DNA of 64,000 nt, taken from the NCBI RefSeq assembly GCF_023109675.1, contig NZ_JALDUR010000003.1:124001-188000 (forward strand). The letters run 5' to 3'. Below, in pieces: positions 37,423 through 47,131 of the stretch. A program made the position numbers and the translations under genes. The first letter of the stretch is position 1. Every line of letters begins with the position of its first letter. Origin of the DNA: Streptococcus parasanguinis (GTDB lineage: Bacteria > Bacillota > Bacilli > Lactobacillales > Streptococcaceae). The notes below the pieces were generated by a model, which was given only the letters and a program-made list of their open reading frames with translations, searched no databases and was not told the DNA's origin.

Positions 37423-39483
37423 ATGAGTGACATTATCAAGATACATAATTTACCTGGTATAGATGATTTTGGAAAGTCTATTTCAGAATTTTCAAAATCA
37501 TATTCAGTTGCTGTTAGTGATACAGAAAGAAAGTTTTCTATTAAAAAAAATAATTCAGAATTAGATGCGTTAGAAGCTTTTTACAAAAAATTAAACATTT
37601 TACAAGAAAAAGTTTTTCATAAAGTACCTGAAGAGTTAGAAAAATATTCTACACTCAATATCACGTTTAGTTCAACTATTAAGGATGCTGGATTTGATGT
37701 CAAAGCTTGGACTTCAGAAAGCGGGAAAAATACTGTAACACAGACTTTGACAGGTGATCAGTCAACTGCTGTTGAAGATGTCAAGTCTAAATTGCAACCT
37801 GCGTTGGATACTGCCACAAGATTATTAGAAATTGATAGTATAAATTTGACCCCTATCCAAACAACAGCACAGCAAGAATTATTAACTGAGTCTACGAATA
37901 GATCAAATACACATGATGCGATCGAAGGAGCACACAAAACATTTGTACAGGGGTTGGATGAAATAACGAAGACAATAAATCTGCTTCAAATAGAAGTCAA
38001 TCATGCAAAGTCGATTTTAAGGATGCCTGCAGATTTTATTTTGGATAGTATTAGCCATAAAATTTTAACGAAGGATAAAATGTATTATCTTGATTCTATG
38101 TCAAGCGATGTTGATGCAACAGTAGTAAAAGATATCCTTAGTGAATCTCCTGGAAAAATAATGAAGCAACGACCTGAGGGGATTAGTGGTGGTACATATA
38201 ATGTACTTTCCGCAGAAGTTACGGATTGGATAGTGCGTGGGAAAAATGGAGATAAACTAGCAGTAAAAAAATTAAATCATCTAGTAGATGCGATGGGGAG
38301 TGAGTCGATTGACACTGTATCTCAGTTTACAACTTCAATGATAGAAGCCGGTGATAGAGAAGCTTGGTTTCTAATTGGAAATATGAAAAAGAACCATTCA
38401 GAAAATCCGAATGATTCTAAAATTGGTAGAGATCAGAATCGATTAAATAACGTGAATGATTTCATTGGTTTGATGCAGTCTATTAATTTAATTGGTATCG
38501 GAGAAGATATAGAAAGATTAAATTATGGTGAATACACTGAGCCAGAAACTAAAATGACCAACAAACAAATGAAAGACATACAAATAACAAGTGATGGAAT
38601 TTCTTTCTCTGTAAAAACAGATTTTAAACATGTAATACATAAAAATGTTTTGGGAATGGTCAAAGTAGATCAAATTATGACTGCCACTACAACAACGGAA
38701 AATTATAATAGTAGTACAATGGCTGGAGCAGGTGCAAATTTGATCTATAATCAAGAAAGGGCATCTAAACTTAAGAAAGCTCGAAAAGAAGCGTTGGAAG
38801 AATTTCAGAAAGAAATGGGTAAAGCTATTGGGCAAGGCTTATTAAATAGTCTTATTCCTGGTTCTGGAACAGTCATGGAGCTTTTAGGATCGTTTGCTGG
38901 AGATGACAAGGAGAAATCGGATGGTATTAAATCACTTAGTGATTATATTCCAAATAAATACGGGAAGAATGCACTGAAGGTTATTGGTAACATTGCTAAA
39001 GACCATTTTGAGTTTAGTAGTAAGATAGAGAAACTGTCAAAAGAGGAATTAAGTAATCAACAAAAAAGCATAGGTGAGTATTTGAAAAAAGGGACTTGGT
39101 ATCTCAAATCGAATAAAGATACTTATACAGACTCTTCTGTTTACTATGACTTTAATGCAACTCTTCGAGCGGAAGAAATGGACGATAGAGGTATGAAAGG
39201 CTATGTAGAAGAAAAAATTCCAGAAGCTACTCGCAATGGTTTAACTCCGGAACAGTGGATAGAAAACCAAATTAAAAAGAACGAAGTTAAAGTTGATAAT
39301 GATACCAAGAACTATCTTATGGGAGTATCTGATAAAAAAATAACAGATATGAAGCAAGAGGAAATAGATAAACTTACAAATGCTTTAAATGCTATCATTC
39401 CGCAGAATGAAAGTACGGGAAACAGAGGCGTAGAAAGGTATATTTTATACCTAGATGAGAAATTTGAATACAAGGAGAGATAA
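37423..39483 (+). CDS. LXG-like type VII secreted toxin candidate
   Basis: 686 aa, AT-rich. The N-terminal ~210 residues are helical with L109-T-G111 followed by an A-V pattern (LTGDQSTAV), matching the LxGxxxxAI spacing of LXG domains. There is no signal peptide. The C-terminal part resembles no toxin I can name. It contains a glycine-spaced hydrophobic stretch (about 464-495: MGKAIGQGLLNSLIPGSG...LLGSFAG), reminiscent of the glycine-zipper membrane-active LXG toxins TelE and TspA, and then a charged tail. A membrane-anchored protein gene follows after 2 nt. Toxin activity and pore-forming mode are inference. Confidence 0.68.
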   Translation: MSDIIKIHNLPGIDDFGKSISEFSKSYSVAVSDTERKFSIKKNNSELDALEAFYKKLNILQEKVFHKVPEELEKYSTLNITFSSTIKDAGFDVKAWTSESGKNTVTQTLTGDQSTAVEDVKSKLQPALDTATRLLEIDSINLTPIQTTAQQELLTESTNRSNTHDAIEGAHKTFVQGLDEITKTINLLQIEVNHAKSILRMPADFILDSISHKILTKDKMYYLDSMSSDVDATVVKDILSESPGKIMKQRPEGISGGTYNVLSAEVTDWIVRGKNGDKLAVKKLNHLVDAMGSESIDTVSQFTTSMIEAGDREAWFLIGNMKKNHSENPNDSKIGRDQNRLNNVNDFIGLMQSINLIGIGEDIERLNYGEYTEPETKMTNKQMKDIQITSDGISFSVKTDFKHVIHKNVLGMVKVDQIMTATTTTENYNSSTMAGAGANLIYNQERASKLKKARKEALEEFQKEMGKAIGQGLLNSLIPGSGTVMELLGSFAGDDKEKSDGIKSLSDYIPNKYGKNALKVIGNIAKDHFEFSSKIEKLSKEELSNQQKSIGEYLKKGTWYLKSNKDTYTDSSVYYDFNATLRAEEMDDRGMKGYVEEKIPEATRNGLTPEQWIENQIKKNEVKVDNDTKNYLMGVSDKKITDMKQEEIDKLTNALNAIIPQNESTGNRGVERYILYLDEKFEYKER

Positions 39484-39485
39484 GT

Positions 39486-40418
39486 ATGACTTTTAAAAAG
39501 TTTGCAATACTTTCAACGATTTTTGTCGCAATTTTAGGATTTTTTGTCTATAAATACTACCAAGATAAACAAGAAAAAGAAGATTATTACAATAATGTGT
39601 ACACTTATAGTGGTGACTACGAAATTGGTGATTATGAATTTCTAGGAGATAAGGGTATCGTAGCAAAGTGGGTTAGTAAAGATCCGGAAGAAGATAAACA
39701 AATTCGTAAGCACCTTAAGAACGATCCACAAAGTAAAGTTGAATATCATAACAATGATGTTATCATGGCAGGTAAACGTTTTATCATTAGAGAGAATTTT
39801 AAAACGATGTCGCGCAAAAAAGGTGGAAGTACCTATCGTTTATTAATCTATGATACAAAAGATCAAACTTTAAAAAAGAAAGAGGTTGATGTATTAAAAT
39901 GGCTTCGAGAAAAAGGTGAAGGCTGGGGATTAAGTACAGTTGGTCCATCTTTAAATACACTACCTAGCGGAAAGGAAGTGTTGTCTGTCAATATTCAAAA
40001 GAGTACAGAAAAAAAGGTAAATGGTATTCCGGTCTCTAAGACAGAAATTAAACCATATTATTTAGATTTGGAAACGGGTAAATTCATTGATTATCAGAAG
40101 GAAAGCAAAAAATTAGAGGGATTATATTCTTCAATCAATGAAAATTACCAAGGGGATTCTTTACCAGGAGATGAATTATTACATTATGGTCTTGATTTAA
40201 ACTATAATACTGTAAACATCAAAAAAGAATTATTTGAACAAAGTAAAGATCTACCAATTCAGAAAGAATATCCGAAGGCTTACAAAATTTTAAAAGAAAA
40301 TAATAGCGCTTATTATCCAACTTTTAATAGCGATCGAAGTCCAAAAGAAATTTTAAATCATTTATCTCCTCTTATACCAGAAGGTAGTGACATTTTACAA
40401 GATACAAGGATTCAATAG
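39486..40418 (+). CDS. Membrane-anchored protein, candidate immunity protein
   Basis: 310 aa. A single N-terminal membrane helix (about 7-24) precedes an extracytoplasmic Lys/Tyr-rich domain of about 285 residues. No lipobox and no known domain. It starts 2 nt after the LXG-like gene with GGAGAG upstream, the usual place for an immunity gene. An outward-facing domain would suit protection against a toxin acting on the membrane from outside. Equally AT-rich to its neighbours, consistent with joint transfer. Confidence 0.6.
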   Translation: MTFKKFAILSTIFVAILGFFVYKYYQDKQEKEDYYNNVYTYSGDYEIGDYEFLGDKGIVAKWVSKDPEEDKQIRKHLKNDPQSKVEYHNNDVIMAGKRFIIRENFKTMSRKKGGSTYRLLIYDTKDQTLKKKEVDVLKWLREKGEGWGLSTVGPSLNTLPSGKEVLSVNIQKSTEKKVNGIPVSKTEIKPYYLDLETGKFIDYQKESKKLEGLYSSINENYQGDSLPGDELLHYGLDLNYNTVNIKKELFEQSKDLPIQKEYPKAYKILKENNSAYYPTFNSDRSPKEILNHLSPLIPEGSDILQDTRIQ

Positions 40419-40439
40419 TTAAATAAGAAAGGAGATAAA

Positions 40440-40829
40440 ATGGGAACAGGTACTAAACGAATTAGCTCAGAACATATAAAAGGAGTTAAAGCAAGTTTTA
40501 AGGTTGCGGATGAACATTTATCAGATAAGTCCTCTGACTTGATAGAATCAGATGCAACAGAAAAATTATCAGCAGCAACAAGCTCCATTAAACAAATGAT
40601 TACTGATTTGAGTGATACTGTGGAAAATCTTGATCAGTATTTAAATTCAATAGCGGATGCTTTTGATAGAGTGGATGGCGATTTAGCTGAAGCGATTAAA
40701 AATAATATAAGTGAATCATTTTCAAATGGGAAGTCGACCAAGCAAATGCAGTCAGAAGAAGAAAAACGTCAAAATGCAGAGAAAAAACAAGAAACAACAA
40801 AATCTAAGAAAAAAGTTCAATATCCATAA
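40440..40829 (+). CDS. Small WXG100-like protein with FxxxD motif, candidate T7 partner (TIGR04197/DUF3130-like)
   Basis: 129 aa. Two helices, the second ending in F75-D-R-V-D79, the FxxxD pattern I recall from Lap1-type partners of streptococcal LXG toxins (DUF3130/TIGR04197 group). A charged Lys/Gln/Glu tail follows (from ~95). AAAGGAG precedes the ATG. Its place after the immunity candidate, rather than before the toxin, is unusual and splits the two partner genes around the toxin. Confidence 0.65.
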   Translation: MGTGTKRISSEHIKGVKASFKVADEHLSDKSSDLIESDATEKLSAATSSIKQMITDLSDTVENLDQYLNSIADAFDRVDGDLAEAIKNNISESFSNGKSTKQMQSEEEKRQNAEKKQETTKSKKKVQYP

Positions 40830-41100
40830 GTGTCTTATTGTATTTGGGAAAATTTATTGTTTATAGCTGATTTTATTTTAATGAGGAAGTCGTTTATAAA
40901 TTGGGAGAACCAAATATGAACTGCGATCAAAAAGTTAGACAGAAAAAATCAAACTTTTGGTGTCAGTACACAGGTTCTCTCTTTTTTCATCCCCTCAGCT
41001 CTCTCCACCTAGTGACGAACTTGCTCTTCAAACTAATTTCCGGTATGATAGTAGAAAATGTTTTTGAATCTAACTCAATTATAAAAGAAGGGAAATGATC
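40830..41100. mobile_element. Intergenic remnant, possibly an IS3-family end
   Basis: Holds AACTGCGATCAAAAAGTTAG at 40919, similar to the TG.ACTGC..C.AAAAAGTTAGAC ends common in streptococcal IS3-family elements. The rest resembles no transposase and only a meaningless 65-codon ORF spans it. It may be a decayed IS end at the border of the T7 module. Confidence 0.3.
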
Positions 41101-41101
41101 C

Positions 41102-41656
41102 ATGAAAAAGATGATGGTATTACTGGCGAGTGTGTTTGTATTAACAGCTTGTGCTCAGCCGAAATAAGAGGTCAAGGAGGCGACTGCAAAGAAAACTGAG
41201 CAAACTACAAAAGCCTCCTCGTCTGCTAAAGAGGAACAGGGGTTGAAATTTGTAGTGGCACCTCAGTATGAAGGAAAAACATCTGACTTGATCGAACTAG
41301 GGAAGAAGTTAGTTAAAGAGCATCCGGAAGCTGGCAAGCAAGGTGAGATTACTTTGTATTATACAGGTAGTACCTATACTTTGAACCAACAAGAATATGT
41401 AGTATTTATGTTGGTCAACAAAACGGCAACGAATATTGATCATGATGCAGAATTTAAGCTAAATTGGAGTTACGATGGACAATCTATATATCAAAACCAG
41501 TTAGTTGAGTATAGGATTTCTGAAAATGGCAAATTACCGACTCAATCGGCAACGATCTTTTTGCTTCCTTTGACTAAGGAGCAACAATCAATTGTCGAAA
41601 GTATAACAGATGAAACGAAAATGAGTCTGAGTATCACAGACATTATGATGAAGTAG
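41102..41656 (+). pseudogene. Lipoprotein gene broken by an in-frame stop
   Basis: ATG 41102 with AAGGGAAATGATCC upstream. Codons 1-21 encode a good lipoprotein signal (lipobox VLTAC, Cys17) and are followed by TAA at 41165-41167. The same frame then stays open to 41656, encoding a Lys/Thr/Ser linker and a domain with KFVVAPQYEGKTSDLIELGK...YYTGSTYTLNQQEYVVFMLVNKT. A single base change would restore 184 residues. It might be a former immunity or cell-surface lipoprotein of the T7 region; function unknown. Sequencing error is the alternative. Confidence 0.75.
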
Positions 41657-41659
41657 GTA

Positions 41660-42202
41660 ATGGGGATGCCTGATATCAGAATACTTCTAGTCATTGCTGT
41701 GGCTGTTATTGGATTTCCCTTGTTTACCGTACTCTTTTTTGGACATTTTTGAAGAGAAGTTAGGATTAAGACCCTCTCGTCAAAGAGCGTTGAGGGAGTG
41801 GTAGTTGGCTATAAGCGGGCACAAATTGTGGTGGCTCCAATTGTAGAATATAGAGTGGATGGTCAGACCTATCGTAATAGTCTAAAATATTATCGGGTGG
41901 TGCGGGCAACACTTCCTTGGAAAACGAATCAAGCGGCTAGCGATATCGATTTGATGGCACAAAGGATAACCATCTACACCAATTCTACAGTCTCAAAGGG
42001 CAATCTTTTTCAAGATGCTTTTCCACTGGGATCGAAGATGACGGTCTGGTATAATCCAGCCTGTCCAAAAGAATCCTACGTTGAACGCTATAGTGGATTA
42101 GACAGGCTTTTTAAACGGCAGATATGGATTGGAATCTGGAGGTTAATTTTATTGCCTATTTTAGCAGTTGTGGCCATCACTATGGGGATGAAGTATAAAT
42201 AA
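41660..42202 (+). pseudogene. Membrane protein gene (DUF3592-like) broken by an in-frame stop
   Basis: ATG 41660 begins a membrane helix (about 7-28), then TGA occurs at 41750-41752. The same frame continues to 42202 with EGVVVGYKRAQIVVAPIVEYRVDGQTYRN style sequence, as in DUF3592 proteins, and a final membrane helix (about 158-177). One substitution would restore about 180 residues. It starts 3 nt after the previous broken gene, so both were once one operon. Confidence 0.72.
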
Positions 42203-42236
42203 TGGATCAGCCCTAACTGAATAAATGATGAAGAGA

Positions 42237-42262
42237 AATCACCGTCCTATCGGTGGTTTTTT
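42237..42262 (+). terminator. Terminator upstream of polC
   Basis: AATCACCG / CGGTGGTT stem followed by T-run; ends the pseudogene pair. Confidence 0.75.
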
Positions 42263-42397
42263 CGTCTTCACTTCTCCCTCGAATTAATCCTTAAATTGTG
42301 ATAAAATAAGGGTTACGAATGTTTTTGAATGGTCTGTTTTTGCATAGAGTCGGGCCGCTCAAAAGCGAGCAAAAGAATCAAGATCAAGGGAGAAACA

Positions 42398-45300
42398 ATG
42401 TCCAACACCTTTGAAATTTTAATGGATCAGCTGGATATGCCGCTGGAGATGCGATCTTCCAGTGCCTTTTTGCATGCGGAGATTCAAGAAGTCGTGGTGC
42501 ACAAGGTTAGTCGGGTTTGGGAGTTCCGCTTTGCCTTTGCGGAAGTTTTGCCGATTGCTTTGTTTAAGGAATTGCGCCAGCGCTTGAAGGATGAATTTTC
42601 AAAGACAGGAAACCAGGCGACCTTTACCATCCAAGTGGCCAATCAGGATTTTTCTGCAGATTTATTGCAGGCCTACTACCAGGAGGTCTTTGAAGATGGG
42701 CCTTGCGCTAGTCAAGGATTTAAGGGGCTCTACCAAGACTTGCAGGTGCGCGCGGAAGGGCAGGAATTGATCATCTCTGGACCTTCTTCGGTTGATACGG
42801 AGCATTTTCGTAAGAATCATTTGCCCAACCTTGCCAAGCAGTTGGCAGCCTTTGGTTTTCCGCATTTCACCTGTCGGGTGGAGTCTGATGAGGAGTTGAC
42901 AGAGCAGGAAGTGGCGCGCTTTGAGGAGGAAAATGAAAAGATTTTCCAAGCAGCCAATGAAGAGACCTTGCGAGCTATGGAATCCTTGGCCCAGATGGCT
43001 CCGCCACCAGCAGTTGAAGAAAAGCCAGTTTTTGACTTCAAGGCTAAGAAAGCTGCGGCTAAACCTAAGCTAGACAAGGCTGAGATCACTCCGATGATCG
43101 AGATTACGACAGAAGAGAACCGGATTGTCTTTGAGGGTGTGGTCTTTGACGTGGAGCACAAGGTGACGCGGACCGGTCGGGTCTTGATCAGCTTTAAGAT
43201 GACCGACTATACCTCGAGTTTTTCCCTTCAAAAATGGGTCAAAAATGAGGAAGAAGCCCAGAAGTTTGACATGATCAAGAAGAACAGCTGGCTACGGGTC
43301 CGGGGAAATATCGAAATGAACAATTTCACGCGCGACTTGACTATGAATGTCCAAGACATCCAGGAAGTCGTCCATTATACCCGTAAGGACCTGATGCTAG
43401 AAGGGGAGCGCCGGGTGGAATTCCACGCCCATACCAATATGTCGACCATGGATGCCCTACCGGAAGTCGAAGAGCTGGTTGCCAAGGCAGCTGAGTGGGG
43501 CCACAAGGCGGTGGCCATCACCGACCATGGCAATGTGCAGAGCTTCCCACATGGCTTTAAAGCAGCCAAGAAAGCTGGAATCCAGCTGATCTATGGTATG
43601 GAAGCAAATATCGTAGAAGACAAGGTACCGATCACCTATAACGAGGTGGACCTGGACCTCAATGAAGCGACTTATGTGGTCTTTGACGTAGAAACAACGG
43701 GACTTTCAGCCATTTACAATGACTTGATCCAGGTGGCCGCTTCTAAGATGTACAAGGGCAATGTCATTGAGGAGTTTGACGAATTTATTGACCCGGGCCA
43801 TCCTTTGTCTGCCTTTACGACCCAATTGACAGGGATCACCAATGAGCATGTCCGGGGGGCCAAGCCCTTGGTGCAGGTCTTGAAGGAATTTCAGGAATTC
43901 TGCAAGGATGCGGTTTTGGTTGCCCACAATGCCACTTTTGACATGGGCTTCATGAATGTCAACTACGAGCGTCATGGTCTTCCCAAGATCACCCAGCCGG
44001 TCATCGATACCCTGGAATTTGCCCGCAACCTCTACCCCGATTTTAAACGGCATGGCTTGGGGCCCTTGACCAAGCGGTTTGGAGTGGGCTTGGAGCACCA
44101 CCACATGGCCAACTACGATGCGGAAGCGACGGGGCGCCTGCTCTTTATCTTCATCAAAGATGTCGCTGAAAAGCATGGGGTGACCAATCTCAAGGATCTG
44201 AATATCGATTTGATCGATGAGAATTCTTATAAGAAGGCCCGGGTTAAGCATGCCACGATCTATGTCAAGAATCAGACCGGCCTTAAGAATATGTTTAAAC
44301 TGGTCTCGCTGTCTGGGACCAAGTATTTTGAAGGAGTCCCACGGATTCCCAAGACTGTGCTGGATGCCCACCGCGAGGGCTTGATCCTCGGATCGGCCTG
44401 CTCAGAAGGGGAAGTCTTTGATGCGGTCATATCACAAGGGGTGGATGCGGCGGTCGAAGTGGCCAAGTACTACGACTTTATCGAGGTCATGCCACCGGCT
44501 ATCTATGCACCTCTCATTGCTAAGGAGCAGGTCAAGGACATGGAGGAGCTCCAGACCATTATCAAGAGCTTGATTGAGGTGGGAGATCGCCTTGGCAAGC
44601 CTGTTCTTGCCACAGGGAATGTCCACTATCTGGAGCCGGAAGATGAGATTTATCGGGAGATCATTGTCCGTAGTCTCGGTCAAGGAGCTATGATCAACCG
44701 GACCATCGGGCACGGAGAAGATGCCCAGCCAGCGCCACTGCCAAAAGCGCATTTCAGAACCACCAATGAAATGTTGGATGAATTTGCCTTTTTAGGAGAA
44801 GACTTGGCACGCAAGATTGTTATTGAAAACACCAATGCGCTCGCAGAGACCTTTGAGCCGGTCGAAGTGGTCAAGGGGGACCTCTATACGCCATTTATCG
44901 ACAAGGCCGAAGAAAGGGTTGCGGAATTGACCTATAAGCGAGCCTTTGAGATCTATGGTAATCCGCTCCCTGATATTGTCGATCTGCGGATTGAAAAAGA
45001 ATTGACCTCCATCTTGGGGAATGGCTTTGCCGTGATTTATCTGGCATCGCAAATGCTGGTGCACCGTTCCAATGAGCGGGGCTACCTGGTTGGATCGCGT
45101 GGATCTGTCGGATCTAGCTTTGTAGCGACCATGATCGGGATCACCGAGGTCAATCCACTTTCGCCTCACTATGTCTGTGGCCAGTGCCAGTACAGTGAGT
45201 TTATCACGGATGGTTCTTATGGATCTGGTTTTGATATGCCAGACAAGGATTGTCCAAACTGTGGCCACAAGCTCAGCAAAAATGGGCAGGATATTCCCTT

Positions 45301-46792
45301 TGAAACCTTCCTTGGTTTCGATGGGGACAAGGTACCCGATATCGATTTGAACTTCTCTGGGGAGGACCAGCCGAGCGCCCACTTGGATGTTCGTGATATC
45401 TTTGGGGAAGAATATGCCTTCCGGGCAGGAACGGTAGGTACGGTCGCAGCTAAGACTGCCTACGGCTTTGTCAAGGGTTATGAGCGGGACTATGGCAAGT
45501 ACTACCGGGATGCCGAGGTCGAGCGCTTGGCTCTTGGCGCAGCTGGGGTCAAACGGACGACCGGTCAGCACCCGGGAGGAATCGTTGTTATTCCAAACTA
45601 TATGGATGTCTATGACTTTACTCCGGTCCAATATCCGGCAGATGATGTGACCGCTGAATGGCAGACCACCCACTTTAACTTCCACGATATCGATGAGAAC
45701 GTCCTCAAGCTCGATGTCCTGGGACATGATGATCCGACCATGATTCGGAAACTCCAAGACTTGTCAGGCATTGACCCAAATGATATCCCTATGGATGATC
45801 CAGGGGTCATGGCTCTCTTTTCTGGGACGGAAGTGCTAGGGGTGACAGCCGAGCAGATCGGAACGCCGACAGGGATGTTGGGGATTCCAGAGTTTGGGAC
45901 CAACTTTGTTCGGGGCATGGTCGAAGAGACCCATCCGACGACCTTCGCAGAGTTACTTCAGCTCTCTGGTCTGTCTCACGGTACCGACGTGTGGTTGGGA
46001 AATGCCCAAGACTTGATCAAGGCGGGCATTGCTGATCTATCGACCGTTATCGGGTGTCGGGACGACATCATGGTTTACCTCATGCACGCGGGTCTCAAGC
46101 CTAAGATGGCCTTTACCATCATGGAGCGCGTGCGGAAAGGGATGTGGCTCAAGATCTCAGAAGAAGAGCGCAATGGCTACATCCAAGCCATGAAGGAAAA
46201 CAATGTCCCTGAATGGTACATCGAGTCCTGTGGGAAGATCAAGTACATGTTCCCGAAAGCCCATGCGGCGGCCTATGTTATGATGGCCCTTCGTGTGGCC
46301 TACTTTAAGGTGCATCATCCTCTCTATTACTACTGTGCTTACTTCTCGATTCGGGCCAAGGCTTTTGACATCAAAACCATGGGGGCAGGCCTTGAAGCCG
46401 TGAAAGCGCGGATGAAAGAAATCGCTGAGAAACGCAAGAACAACGAAGCCTCTAACGTCGAGATCGATCTCTACACCACCCTTGAGATTGTCAATGAGAT
46501 GTGGGAGCGGGGCTTCAAGTTTGGTAAGCTAGACCTCTATCGCAGTCAGGCGACAGAATTCTTGATCGATGGAGACACCCTGATTCCGCCATTTGTCGCT
46601 ATGGATGGTCTAGGAGAGAACGTTGCTAAGCAGATCGTGCGGGCGCGTGAAGAAGGAGAATTCCTCTCTAAGACTGAGCTCCGGAAGCGTGGCGGCGTTT
46701 CGTCAACTCTGGTTGAAAAGATGGATGAGATGGGCATTCTTGGCAATATGCCAGAGGATAACCAGTTGAGCCTCTTTGATGATTTGTTCTAG
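42398..46792 (+). CDS. polC: DNA polymerase III PolC-type, alpha subunit with 3'-5' exonuclease
   Basis: 1464 aa from ATG 42398 (GGGAGAAACA upstream; homologues begin MSN/MSD). An upstream in-frame ATG at 42329 has no ribosome site. Order: N-terminal domain, OB fold (about 240-330), PHP segment starting [13 protein letters not shown], and an inserted DnaQ-type exonuclease ([11 protein letters not shown], later HNATFDMGF). The palm follows with a zinc-type cluster CGQCQYS...CPNCGH and PDIDLNFSG, and the protein ends in a beta-binding-like QLSLFDDLF. Main replicative polymerase of Firmicutes. Confidence 0.97.
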   Translation: MSNTFEILMDQLDMPLEMRSSSAFLHAEIQEVVVHKVSRVWEFRFAFAEVLPIALFKELRQRLKDEFSKTGNQATFTIQVANQDFSADLLQAYYQEVFEDGPCASQGFKGLYQDLQVRAEGQELIISGPSSVDTEHFRKNHLPNLAKQLAAFGFPHFTCRVESDEELTEQEVARFEEENEKIFQAANEETLRAMESLAQMAPPPAVEEKPVFDFKAKKAAAKPKLDKAEITPMIEITTEENRIVFEGVVFDVEHKVTRTGRVLISFKMTDYTSSFSLQKWVKNEEEAQKFDMIKKNSWLRVRGNIEMNNFTRDLTMNVQDIQEVVHYTRKDLMLEGERRVEFHAHTNMSTMDALPEVEELVAKAAEWGHKAVAITDHGNVQSFPHGFKAAKKAGIQLIYGMEANIVEDKVPITYNEVDLDLNEATYVVFDVETTGLSAIYNDLIQVAASKMYKGNVIEEFDEFIDPGHPLSAFTTQLTGITNEHVRGAKPLVQVLKEFQEFCKDAVLVAHNATFDMGFMNVNYERHGLPKITQPVIDTLEFARNLYPDFKRHGLGPLTKRFGVGLEHHHMANYDAEATGRLLFIFIKDVAEKHGVTNLKDLNIDLIDENSYKKARVKHATIYVKNQTGLKNMFKLVSLSGTKYFEGVPRIPKTVLDAHREGLILGSACSEGEVFDAVISQGVDAAVEVAKYYDFIEVMPPAIYAPLIAKEQVKDMEELQTIIKSLIEVGDRLGKPVLATGNVHYLEPEDEIYREIIVRSLGQGAMINRTIGHGEDAQPAPLPKAHFRTTNEMLDEFAFLGEDLARKIVIENTNALAETFEPVEVVKGDLYTPFIDKAEERVAELTYKRAFEIYGNPLPDIVDLRIEKELTSILGNGFAVIYLASQMLVHRSNERGYLVGSRGSVGSSFVATMIGITEVNPLSPHYVCGQCQYSEFITDGSYGSGFDMPDKDCPNCGHKLSKNGQDIPFETFLGFDGDKVPDIDLNFSGEDQPSAHLDVRDIFGEEYAFRAGTVGTVAAKTAYGFVKGYERDYGKYYRDAEVERLALGAAGVKRTTGQHPGGIVVIPNYMDVYDFTPVQYPADDVTAEWQTTHFNFHDIDENVLKLDVLGHDDPTMIRKLQDLSGIDPNDIPMDDPGVMALFSGTEVLGVTAEQIGTPTGMLGIPEFGTNFVRGMVEETHPTTFAELLQLSGLSHGTDVWLGNAQDLIKAGIADLSTVIGCRDDIMVYLMHAGLKPKMAFTIMERVRKGMWLKISEEERNGYIQAMKENNVPEWYIESCGKIKYMFPKAHAAAYVMMALRVAYFKVHHPLYYYCAYFSIRAKAFDIKTMGAGLEAVKARMKEIAEKRKNNEASNVEIDLYTTLEIVNEMWERGFKFGKLDLYRSQATEFLIDGDTLIPPFVAMDGLGENVAKQIVRAREEGEFLSKTELRKRGGVSSTLVEKMDEMGILGNMPEDNQLSLFDDLF

Positions 46793-46809
46793 AAACAAAG
46801 GAGGAAAAC

Positions 46810-46959
46810 ATGAAGGTAGAAATTTTTGCAGAAGACAAACCAGCTGAAAAAGTCTTTGAGTACAAGCTAGAAGTGGCAGACAATGTCCTGCTCCTTTCCA
46901 CCGCCATGCTCTCAGGAGCGATTGCTCTAGCCGGCTTATTTTCAGCCTTGAAAGATTAA
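46810..46959 (+). CDS. Small 49-aa protein with C-terminal hydrophobic helix, unknown
   Basis: ATG 46810 to TAA 46959, 17 nt behind polC with a strong AAAGGAGG site. The polar acidic/basic first half (KVEIFAEDKPAEKVFEYKLE) is followed by a hydrophobic helix (about 26-45, VLLLSTAMLSGAIALAGLFSAL). A terminator directly follows, so it is the last gene of the polC unit. No family recognised. Confidence 0.65.
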   Translation: MKVEIFAEDKPAEKVFEYKLEVADNVLLLSTAMLSGAIALAGLFSALKD

Positions 46960-46966
46960 CGGACAG

Positions 46967-46998
46967 CCTCTATTTTCCTGTTGAAAATAGAGGTTTTT
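46967..46998 (+). terminator. Terminator after polC unit
   Basis: CCTCTATTTTC (46967-46977) pairs with GAAAATAGAGG (46983-46993), followed by T5. Confidence 0.9.
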
Positions 46999-47131
46999 CA
47001 GTCCTTTCAGATCTGATAAGTGTTTTCTTTGGACCTAGATTGTGTTACAATTTTTAGTAACGATTGTTTGTGACAAGGAAACAGAAAAACAATGGATGTT
47101 CTTTCAAAAAGATGAAACAAAGGAGAAGCGC

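Noticed and set aside
40901-41098. 65-codon ORF before the lipoprotein pseudogene
   Set aside because: Composition is not protein-like and the start has no ribosome site; it overlaps a likely IS-end remnant.
47042-47131. Upstream 30 codons of the AAA+ gene
   Set aside because: The region carries a probable -10 sequence and lacks a ribosome site; AAAGGAG fits GTG 47132.
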